Origin: a bacterium
GTDB taxonomy: Bacteria > Zixibacteria > MSB-5A5 > GN15 > FEB-12
Assembly: GCA_020444475.1 (NCBI GenBank)
Contig: JAHLKV010000002.1
Location: 682,001-746,000 of the forward strand
Reading direction: 5' to 3'
Length of the DNA: 64,000 nucleotides
Under the pieces are notes generated by a model, which was not told the DNA's origin, made no database searches, and was given only the letters and a program-made list of their open reading frames with translations. Position numbers and translations under genes: made by a program. Positions 26,517 through 33,491 of this stretch are shown piece by piece; within the stretch, counting starts at the first letter, position 1; each line of letters opens with the position of its first letter.

Positions 26517-26889
26517 TCTACACTCCACTTGGGCGCCCCGGCCCCGTCTCCCCGAAACCGTTTCGGGAACACACCGGGCGCACGTTCATGCGCACTATTG
26601 CGCGAGAATTCCTGACTCTGGCTTCTACAAAGTTTTGGTGATTAACCCAACTCGAGAAAACAAGAACGGGACTCAATTAATTGAGCCCTAAAGGTAGCAG
26701 AACCCCGCCTCAATGTCAATCACCGAATTTCGCCCCGTATGATTATCTTAATACGACCCCAAAACAGTGACTATCGCTGACAATCTCCCACAAACCGGGA
26801 ACCATACCCTCACTTCCCCCTGTTCCATCCTTCATCGGACAGACCGCCTGGGGCTGCCCGGTTTCCCTTGATATGGAGAATCCAACCCG
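26517..26889. promoter_or_regulatory. Leader region of the RRM gene with palindrome
   Basis: A 373-base gap. At 26672-26685 there is a perfect palindrome, CTCAATTAATTGAG, flanked by GGG(A) and CCC so that a longer stem with one bulge can form. It is about 160 bases upstream of the RRM start. It could be an operator or, if transcribed, a hairpin in an RNA thermosensor-like leader. No other gene is evident. Confidence 0.4.
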
Positions 26890-28155
26890 ATGCGCTTGCT
26901 GTATGCGGTTCTGATTTGCCTGATTGCGGCCCTTTTTGCGCCCTCACCCGCCCACGCCCAGCAAAGCTGGACATCCCTCGACGAGCTCCCGGCGGGTATA
27001 GTCGCCGCCCTCCTGGTCGATTCCGACACCCTCTACGCCGTTATCGACAGCGTCCTCTGCTATCGACCCGGCGCCGGCGCCCCCTGGCAGATATCCGACC
27101 CCATCACCTCGGAGGTCTCGACTGCCTCCCTCGCCAAGGTTGGTCCGCGTATCTTCGTCGGTACCTACACCAAGGGGGTCTACGAGACGACCAATCTTGG
27201 GGCCACCTGGACACCCCGCTCCACCGGGCTTTCCGGCCTCGGCGCGCTTTCGGTCACAGCACTCACCGTAAGAGGTGACAGTCTTTACGCCGGCACCGCC
27301 GGTTCAGCAGTCTTCGTGCTCAACCTCAACGGCGGCACATCCTGGACACCCTTTCGCACCGGCATTCCATCAAATGTCGCCTGGGAAGTCATCACGTTGT
27401 ATCAGACCGGCAGCTACCTCTTCTGTGGCTCCGGACAGAACTCCTACATCCATGTCAACGCCCCCGGCCAGACCACCTGGACCGGCTACGACTTCAACGA
27501 ACTCATCCAGACCGACCTCGGCATGCTCGCTTTCGGTGGAACCACCTCCGACCTCATCGGTGTCGCCTTCAACGGCGTCTACACCAGCACCGACACCGGC
27601 AAGACATGGGCCTGGTTCCCGACCCCTTTTATCGCCGCCGCCGATGGCGCCGTGGTTATCACCCCTCATCGAACCTTCGCGGCTTTCGGCCACGCTTCCC
27701 GGGGCATGTACATCTATGAGCGGGCCGCGCAAACATGGCAGCTCTTTGATCACCAGCCGATTGTCTGCACCGATCTGGTCTGGTTCGAAGACCGCCTCTA
27801 TGCGGGCAGCTTCGACGGCCTCCGCTATCTCCCGATTTCACCGACCGATATTCAGGAACCTCCGGTTGCCTTGCCGTCCGCAGTCCAACTTAGCCGGAAC
27901 TACCCGAACCCCTTCAATCCGTCCACGACTATTCGATTCTCACTCGCCCAGGCGTCTCCGGTCCAACTCACCGTCTTCAATATCCTCGGACAAGAGATCC
28001 GCACATTGGTCGACGAGTACAAACCGGCAGGGGATTACTCGGTGATTTGGGATGGCAGAGACGTCGACGGCTCGCTCGTATCGAGCGGCGTTTATCTCTA
28101 TCGGTTAACGACCGATCAAGGCTCTCTCGCCAGACAGATGGTATTGGTGAAGTAG
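26890..28155 (+). CDS. Secreted BNR/propeller-like protein with sorting domain
   Basis: 421 residues. The signal peptide (MRLLYAVLICLIAALFAPSPAHAQQ) is followed by repeats of about 50 residues with 'YAGTAGSAVFVLN', 'YTSTDTGKTWAWF' and 'VYETTNLGATWTP', typical of BNR/photosystem-stability-like propellers. The last 80 residues are the FlgD-like sorting domain ('NPFNPSTTIRFSLAQASPV', ending 'RQMVLVK'). It probably sits on the cell surface or is secreted. No enzymatic site is visible. Confidence 0.85.
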   Translation: MRLLYAVLICLIAALFAPSPAHAQQSWTSLDELPAGIVAALLVDSDTLYAVIDSVLCYRPGAGAPWQISDPITSEVSTASLAKVGPRIFVGTYTKGVYETTNLGATWTPRSTGLSGLGALSVTALTVRGDSLYAGTAGSAVFVLNLNGGTSWTPFRTGIPSNVAWEVITLYQTGSYLFCGSGQNSYIHVNAPGQTTWTGYDFNELIQTDLGMLAFGGTTSDLIGVAFNGVYTSTDTGKTWAWFPTPFIAAADGAVVITPHRTFAAFGHASRGMYIYERAAQTWQLFDHQPIVCTDLVWFEDRLYAGSFDGLRYLPISPTDIQEPPVALPSAVQLSRNYPNPFNPSTTIRFSLAQASPVQLTVFNILGQEIRTLVDEYKPAGDYSVIWDGRDVDGSLVSSGVYLYRLTTDQGSLARQMVLVK

Positions 28156-28205
28156 ACTCGTCGACCGCGATTGACCCACGCCGAACCGGCCCCTATCATA
28201 ACAGC

Positions 28206-29027
28206 ATGGACTCGTCGCACCCACTTGTTAGCGAACATAACGTTCGCCTCTACGGCTCTCCGCCGTACAAAATCGCCGTCCTCCACGGCGGACCCGGCGC
28301 CCCTGGCTATATGGCCCCGGTCGCCCGCGAGCTGGCGGGGGAGAGCGGCATAGCCGAACCGTTGCAGTCAAAAGACTCGCTCCGGGGACAGATCGAAGAA
28401 CTGAAAGCGCAGCTCGAACACCACGCCAACCCGCCCTGCGTTCTTATCGGCTCCTCCTGGGGCGCCGTACTCGCCCTGCTCGCCGCGGCCGAATACCCAC
28501 ACCTCGCCTCGAAACTCATTCTGGTCGGAAGCGCCGTACTTGACGCCGCCAGTTCGGCAACGATCGAACCGCGAAGACTCTCCCGTATGGACACGCCGAC
28601 TCGCAGGCGCTTCGATCAGATTCGCAATGAGCTCGAAAGTATGGAAGGCGACCGAAAGGCTGAGCTGTTTCGGGAGTGGGGGAGGATGATGTCCGAGACG
28701 GACATCTACGATGGTTCAATCGACGATCTGGAGACTAGTGCCTTTCAGGATGATATCTTTCGATCTGTCTGGCCGGACTACACCACCCTTCGCGATACAC
28801 CCGGCGCTTTAAGCGAGCGCTTCAGCAAGATAGACATCCCCGTCACCGTCATCCACGGCGACTATGACCCGCATCCTATCGACGGCATCCGGCCGTTCCT
28901 TCAGTCCTGCCTTCGCCAGCTGTCGTTTCATCTCCTACACAACTGCGGACATTATCCCTGGCTCGAACGTCAGGCGCGCAACCGGTTCTTCGAGATTCTA
29001 CGCGCCGATCTCAAGCACGTGGGCTGA
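28206..29027 (+). CDS. Alpha/beta hydrolase
   Basis: 273 residues. It shows the oxyanion 'LHGGPGAPG', a nucleophile elbow 'IGSSWGAVLA', an acid residue in 'IHGDYDPHP' and a catalytic His in 'HNCGHYPWLER', so the triad is complete. It resembles prolyl-aminopeptidase/lipase-like hydrolases, but the substrate is open. ATG 28206 has no evident ribosome site. It follows the propeller gene by 50 bases. Confidence 0.85.
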   Translation: MDSSHPLVSEHNVRLYGSPPYKIAVLHGGPGAPGYMAPVARELAGESGIAEPLQSKDSLRGQIEELKAQLEHHANPPCVLIGSSWGAVLALLAAAEYPHLASKLILVGSAVLDAASSATIEPRRLSRMDTPTRRRFDQIRNELESMEGDRKAELFREWGRMMSETDIYDGSIDDLETSAFQDDIFRSVWPDYTTLRDTPGALSERFSKIDIPVTVIHGDYDPHPIDGIRPFLQSCLRQLSFHLLHNCGHYPWLERQARNRFFEILRADLKHVG

Positions 29028-29032
29028 CCCGA

Positions 29033-29470
29033 CTACCGACAGCAGATACGTACTGTTTCATCGTCGGCGTCGACATCAATCGATGTTTCCGTCAACGCCT
29101 CGATCAACTGCTCCAGTTTCTCGGCGTCCATGTTGTTCATGTCGAAACCGATGCCCTTTTCCTGCAGGTGCGATGCAAACTTCGACTTGGTATGATCCGG
29201 CACCAGCGACCCGAGCTTCACGCCCGCCTTCAGCAGCATGATCGGTATCTTGATATCGACATTCTCATGCTTGCGGTTGCTGCCCGGCTTTGACTTGACG
29301 TTGACACACAGGTATTTCGGTTTCTTATTTCCGGTCTCGCCCGGCGTCACACCCGCCTCTTCACGCGAAGCGGCATTGCTCTCCAGCGCCGACAACAGAC
29401 GGTCAGCCTCGTCGGCCGTGATCGTCCCCTTGGCCAGCATCTCTAAGATCTTCTTTCTCTCGGTACTCAT
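29033..29470 (-). CDS. SHOCT-like / YvlB-type domain protein
   Basis: 145 residues. The N-terminus 'ERKKILEMLAKGTITADEADRLLSALE' is the helical SHOCT-like module of LiaX/YvlB-type proteins; the middle, 'VNVKSKP...VDIKIPIMLLKAGVKLGSLVP', matches the following conserved segment in that group. It ends 'ETVRICCR'. TAGGAG precedes ATG 29470. It is the last gene of a three-gene minus-strand cassette with a DUF2089 regulator, a layout linked to envelope stress in related genes. Confidence 0.8.
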   Translation of the reverse strand: MSTERKKILEMLAKGTITADEADRLLSALESNAASREEAGVTPGETGNKKPKYLCVNVKSKPGSNRKHENVDIKIPIMLLKAGVKLGSLVPDHTKSKFASHLQEKGIGFDMNNMDAEKLEQLIEALTETSIDVDADDETVRICCR

Positions 29471-29505
29471 GGCTTGCTCCTATTCGAAAAGTCAGTTACT
29501 GCTCT

Positions 29506-29727
29506 CTACATCAGTACTTCCGGGGTTGCCCCGCCGAGCGAACTCGGAATGGTCGGCGGGATAAACCGCTCCGATGAGCGCTGCAAAATCCCCGAAACCA
29601 CTCGCCACGCCACCCGATCGTGCGACTGCGCCGCACGTACGATCTTGCGGATTACCCGCTCCGCCTCGTCGACCGGCATCAGCCCGGCGCCGACCAGCTC
29701 CAGAACACTTTCAATCCTGTTTGTCAT
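29506..29727 (-). CDS. Small protein with SHOCT-like helix, middle gene of DUF2089 cassette
   Basis: 73 residues from ATG 29727 with GAGGAG upstream. The sequence 'RIESVLELVGAGLMPVDEAERVIRKI' is again a SHOCT-like helical hairpin (length and acidic pattern match). It overlaps the end of the DUF2089 gene by 17 bases, showing coupling. The rest is not recognised. Confidence 0.65.
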   Translation of the reverse strand: MTNRIESVLELVGAGLMPVDEAERVIRKIVRAAQSHDRVAWRVVSGILQRSSERFIPPTIPSSLGGATPEVLM

Positions 29728-30136
29728 GGTGCGCTCCTCTCTTTTCCAGTGCCGCCAGCGCCTCGGCGACCGAAATTTCGCCCCGATCCAGACGCGCCAG
29801 CGTATCATCGGCATCCGCCCCGGCAGCCTCGGCCACCTCGGCGTCCGCCTCCTCGATCAGCTCGACATCGACAAAATCCAGCTGCTCGGAAATCCGGTTT
29901 AGCCGGCTTTTGACTGTCGGGTAGCTGATCCCGAACTGTTTTTCCATCTGCTTGATCGACCCGTGGCTTTTGACAAAAACCGCCACAAACACCTGATCTT
30001 CGGCTCTCAGCTTCGCCAGCGGCGGCAACTCAAACTCCCCGTCGATAGCGACATCCTCGCCCTCGATCCCGACCCGCCGGATCGTAATTGGCTTGCCGCC
30101 GGTCATGGCTGTCAGATATGCCCAATCTCTCTTCAT
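29711..30136 (-). CDS. DUF2089-like DNA-binding protein
   Basis: 141 residues. The core 'FELPPLAKLRAEDQVFVAVFVKSHGSIKQMEKQFGISYPTVKSRLNRI' type region is the DUF2089 helix-turn-helix (key words GSIKQMEKQFGISYPTVKSR). The usual N-terminal zinc finger of DUF2089 is missing. At the C-terminus, 'LARLDRGEISVAEALAALE' is another SHOCT-like hairpin. TGGAG is 5 bases upstream of ATG 30136. It is probably the regulator of the cassette, with its AT-rich promoter at 30137-30250. Confidence 0.85.
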   Translation of the reverse strand: MKRDWAYLTAMTGGKPITIRRVGIEGEDVAIDGEFELPPLAKLRAEDQVFVAVFVKSHGSIKQMEKQFGISYPTVKSRLNRISEQLDFVDVELIEEADAEVAEAAGADADDTLARLDRGEISVAEALAALEKRGAHHDKQD

Positions 30137-30326
30137 TTTATCTCCATATTGATATTTCTAATCTAATATACGTAGAAATGAATAAATGTTGCATGTAAAA
30201 TCATGAAACTTAATATGCGAATTGATTTTTCTGCGATTTCGGCGGATTACCCACAATTAATAGCAGGGTTCCTCTGCAGGATCAGAATTCGCTTGGAAAG
30301 TAGTGGAGATAAAAAGACCGTAATCC

Positions 30327-30343
30327 ACCCATCTCGGGTGGCA
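30327..30343 (-). terminator. Hairpin after apbE
   Basis: CCACCC pairs with GGGTGG; on the minus strand a TCTTTTT run follows after about 7 bases. A likely but imperfect terminator of the ApbE operon. Confidence 0.45.
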
Positions 30344-30368
30344 GGACGTAGGCCGCTCGCCCCGCGAG

Positions 30369-31286
30369 CTACCAAATCACGTGATACTTCACGCCCTGCG
30401 CCTGCAAAAACGCCTCGGCGCCAGCCCCCGACAACACCGCCATCGTCGCCAAAAACCCCGCCTCCACACACGTACTCGTGATTACCGTCACCGTCCTCGG
30501 CGCCCCCGCCACCGGCCAGCCCGTCTTCGGATTCAGGATATGCCCCAACCGCTTACCGTCGACTATACAAAACCGATTAGTATCCCCGCTGGTCGCAATC
30601 GCCCCGTTGGTCAGCTCCGCATGCCCGACCGCACTCGACCCCGACAACCCCTTCACCACCGAAGGATCCTCGATCCCCACCAGCCAACTCCGCGCCGAAC
30701 CTTCCGCCACAATCGTCCGAATATCCCCCCCGAAATTCACCATCAGCGACAGCCCCGACTGCTCGAACAGCATCCCCGCTACCTTATCGACCGCGTACTC
30801 CTTGCCGATCCCCCCGAAATCAATCTCCATCCCCGGCGCCATCGTCAGCGAAGAGCCATCCCATGTCACCCGCTCCCAGCCAACCCGCTCCAGCAATTCG
30901 TCGATAAACTCCCGGTCCGGCACGACAACCTCACCCCGAAAGACCCACGCCCGCCGAAGCACCCCCGACGTGATATCAAACTGACCCTCACTGAGCGCAT
31001 GCACCTGTTTCGCGTACTCCAGCAGCCGCGCCGTCTCGTCATCGACTGCCACCGGCTCGCCGTTGCTCGAGTTGATCTGGTGCACGATATTGTCATCGCG
31101 GTACCGACTGAATTTCTGCTCGATACGACGAGTCTCAGACAAAGCAAGCGAGGCCAACCGGTCGGCCTCGCTTTGTCTGTCGGTCGCCATATGAACTTCG
31201 CACGGTCCGGCCATGGCCGAATACTCGGCCACCCACACGTCGTCCCGGCGATTGAGGACATATCCGAACTGCGACTCAGAATCCAT
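30369..31286 (-). CDS. apbE: ApbE family FAD:protein FMN transferase
   Basis: 305 residues from ATG 31286, overlapping the DUF3570 stop by 11 bases. ApbE motifs: 'KFSRYRDDN', 'DFGGIGKEYAVDKVA', 'VNFGGDIR', 'NGAIATSGDTNRF' and 'HILNPKTG'. The enzyme moves FMN from FAD to a Thr or Ser of target proteins, usually outside the cytoplasmic membrane. Here there is no signal peptide or lipobox, unlike many ApbEs, so it appears cytoplasmic. It is the last gene of TlpA-DUF4266-DUF3570-ApbE; its substrate is not evident, as none of the partners has a clear FMN-attachment motif that I can see. Confidence 0.92.
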   Translation of the reverse strand: MDSESQFGYVLNRRDDVWVAEYSAMAGPCEVHMATDRQSEADRLASLALSETRRIEQKFSRYRDDNIVHQINSSNGEPVAVDDETARLLEYAKQVHALSEGQFDITSGVLRRAWVFRGEVVVPDREFIDELLERVGWERVTWDGSSLTMAPGMEIDFGGIGKEYAVDKVAGMLFEQSGLSLMVNFGGDIRTIVAEGSARSWLVGIEDPSVVKGLSGSSAVGHAELTNGAIATSGDTNRFCIVDGKRLGHILNPKTGWPVAGAPRTVTVITSTCVEAGFLATMAVLSGAGAEAFLQAQGVKYHVIW

Positions 31287-32553
31287 ACGAAAATCCGGCC
31301 CGCACCATGATAACATCCATGTCCGGGAATAGGTCGTACTGCCGCAGCACACCAAACGCCTCCGGCGGACTGCTGTCCCCGCGCTGAGTGTAAAACTCCG
31401 GCGTGATATTCAAGTGCATGTTTTCGCCGATCGGCAGGCTGTACGTCAGCCCCAGCGTCAGTCCATCGAACCTGGCGAGGCGATAGTCCGCCGAAGCGTG
31501 CTCCGGCGTCGGAGCGCCATCGAGCAAATACACTCTATGGAAGTCCGCCGCTGACTGATGATACCACCGTACATGCGGTTGCAGCGCATGACCGCCGGGC
31601 AGCTTCTGCCGGTAAAACAGCTCAATGGTATTCGATGTCACCCCCCAGTCATCCCAGAAGTGCCGATACGACAGATCGATCGTACTCCCGGCGATATACC
31701 GTCGAATCTGCCCGTACAGCGCGTGCTTGGTCCGGCTGTCCGGACGGCTTTCGTATAAGTAGCGCACCGGCTCACCGGCATCGGCTGAACTCTCCGGCTC
31801 GACAACACTCACGATTTTGTACGGATCGGTCAGATACCCCGAAGCGTGACTGAACGAATAGTTGAACCGGACAATTGTCTTCCGATCCAGAATCTGGCTC
31901 ACGCCCGCCACCAGATCAAACGTGCTCTTCGAATCGGAACTCCCTTCACGTGGAAGCGTCGCACCCACGCCCGGCATCACCGCCAGAGCAGTCGGTACGC
32001 CTCCCTCGGGATTGATATTGTCAAACGAGACCGATCCGGACAGCCCAACCGTCGTATTGCGCTGATTGAAATCCCGCGTCATCCCGGCATTGAACCCGGC
32101 CGAAAAATAGTCATGCTCCGACGACAGGTGCGCCCCCAGCGACAGCGCCGACATTCGACCAACCGGCTGCCCAAACGTTATATCGCCGGCAAAGCGCGTA
32201 TCGTGAAACGTATTGTCCAGCGGCGTCTCACCCGGATTGATCGTATAGCTGCCGCGCCCCGATGGACTGGTAAATGTCTGCACGCGGCTTGATGGCGTCG
32301 CGCCGCTTGGCGACGCTCCCGAAAGGGCATCATAGGTCAGCCGAAGGTTCAGCGTCCGGTCACCCTTCAGCATCTTGCCGACATTGACAATACCTTCGGC
32401 CGCCTCCACGCGGTCTTTCTCGGAATAGAGCAGCAGCGATGTCTCGACATTGTCCTGCCCGGTTGCGGGAAGCGCCTGCCCGCCGAGCAACGCGGCAGCC
32501 AGGGCGGCCACCGCCGGCTTGATAAAAGCGACCTTCCTCAATTGCAGCCGCAC
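31276..32553 (-). CDS. DUF3570 outer-membrane beta-barrel, copy 2
   Basis: About 421-425 residues. Signal peptide-like N-terminus (KPAVAALAAALLGGQALPATGQ), then the same hallmarks as copy 1: 'SLLLYSEKDRVEAAEGIVN', 'LTYDALSGASPSGATPSS', 'GYLTDPYKIVSVVEP', and 'RGDSSPPEAFGVLRQYDLFP...RAGFSYGF'. The start is GTG 32553 or a TTG at 32541 that overlaps the DUF4266 stop (AATTGA), as in the tight junction of copy 1. A predicted outer-membrane barrel, coupled to DUF4266 upstream and ApbE downstream. Confidence 0.88.
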   Translation of the reverse strand: MRLQLRKVAFIKPAVAALAAALLGGQALPATGQDNVETSLLLYSEKDRVEAAEGIVNVGKMLKGDRTLNLRLTYDALSGASPSGATPSSRVQTFTSPSGRGSYTINPGETPLDNTFHDTRFAGDITFGQPVGRMSALSLGAHLSSEHDYFSAGFNAGMTRDFNQRNTTVGLSGSVSFDNINPEGGVPTALAVMPGVGATLPREGSSDSKSTFDLVAGVSQILDRKTIVRFNYSFSHASGYLTDPYKIVSVVEPESSADAGEPVRYLYESRPDSRTKHALYGQIRRYIAGSTIDLSYRHFWDDWGVTSNTIELFYRQKLPGGHALQPHVRWYHQSAADFHRVYLLDGAPTPEHASADYRLARFDGLTLGLTYSLPIGENMHLNITPEFYTQRGDSSPPEAFGVLRQYDLFPDMDVIMVRAGFSYGF

Positions 32554-32771
32554 CCGCCGCCGGCGAACCCGCGGCCCCCACTCGAGGCTTCTTTGCTGAA
32601 GTAAATGTGGTCATCGAGCGCCCGGTCGTTTGCCCCGGCATCGAGCTGCATCTCCGGCTTTGCCAGAATATCATGCTCCCACACCTTCACACCGACATGA
32701 GAACAGCCGCCGAGTGCAAGTGACGCCGCCACGATCAGCGCTGTTATCATCAGGAGGATGATTCGTTTCAT
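32538..32771 (-). CDS. DUF4266 lipoprotein, copy 2
   Basis: 77 residues. Lipoprotein signal (MKRIILLMITALIVAASLALGGC), then 'LDDHIYFSKEASSGGRGF' and the final 'GGGCGCN'. The tail is almost the same as in copy 1, while the first two thirds differ, so selection is on the tail. The start ATG overlaps the thioredoxin stop by 4 bases, and the stop overlaps DUF3570. The short size, lipid anchor and Cys pair suggest an envelope redox or metal-binding peptide, perhaps acted on by the neighbouring thioredoxin (inference). Confidence 0.87.
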   Translation of the reverse strand: MKRIILLMITALIVAASLALGGCSHVGVKVWEHDILAKPEMQLDAGANDRALDDHIYFSKEASSGGRGFAGGGCGCN

Positions 32772-33271
32772 TTCTTTGCCTCCTTGCGAAGAAGCTCCGC
32801 GATCTGCGTCTCGAATTTCGATGTGTCTTCGCCGTGGAAACCCTGATGCTGCGAGCGAAGTTTCCCGTCACGGCCGTACACGAACGATGTCGGCATTGCC
32901 TCCAATCCGTACTTTTCGGCCAGGGATCCGGTGGAGTCATATATGATAGTGAAGGGAGGATCGGATTGCTTGAGAAACTCTACCGCGGAGTTGTGGTCCT
33001 TGTCGACATTGACAGCCACCACCACGAATCCCTGCTCGCCATACCGCTCCGCTAAAGACTTCATCCACGGGAACGAGATTCGACAGGGAACACACCACGA
33101 AGCCCAGAAATCCACCAGCACTACTTTGCCGTCCAGCTCGCCGTTCGAGGCCAACACCGAATCAACGTCGGCCAGGGTTTCCGGGGGGTCGCTGGAGAAT
33201 GCCGGGGAGACGAAAAGGGAGAGGGAGAGCAGCAGAACAAGACCTGCCGCCCGGGACGTTGAAACGATCAT
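32768..33271 (-). CDS. TlpA-like periplasmic thioredoxin
   Basis: 167 residues from ATG 33271 (AGGCGG 5 bases upstream). A signal peptide (VLLLSLSLFVSPAFSS) is followed by a thioredoxin fold with the active site 'FWASWCVPC' and the cis-Pro region 'EAMPTSFVYGRDG'. It belongs to the TlpA/ResA reductase-like group, which reduces disulfides in the periplasm. It is the first gene of the DUF4266/DUF3570/ApbE operon; the 'CGC' tail of DUF4266 is an obvious possible substrate (inference). Confidence 0.9.
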   Translation of the reverse strand: MIVSTSRAAGLVLLLSLSLFVSPAFSSDPPETLADVDSVLASNGELDGKVVLVDFWASWCVPCRISFPWMKSLAERYGEQGFVVVAVNVDKDHNSAVEFLKQSDPPFTIIYDSTGSLAEKYGLEAMPTSFVYGRDGKLRSQHQGFHGEDTSKFETQIAELLRKEAKK

Positions 33272-33491
33272 TTCAACCGCCTGTTGTTGCATATGTGACA
33301 GTCTACGGTTATCCGCCGGCAGGCGCCCAGGCACCCACCGGTTACCCTAATACAACAAGAAGGCGCTCTCGGTTTCAAGACATGAAAATTTAACATGGAC
33401 AAACTGAATGAATGTCGTCCATGTACGGTCTTTGCTGCAGGGCACGTTGTTGGCAATCACTGTTCGTCGATTACAAACTCCGGATTGTTGC

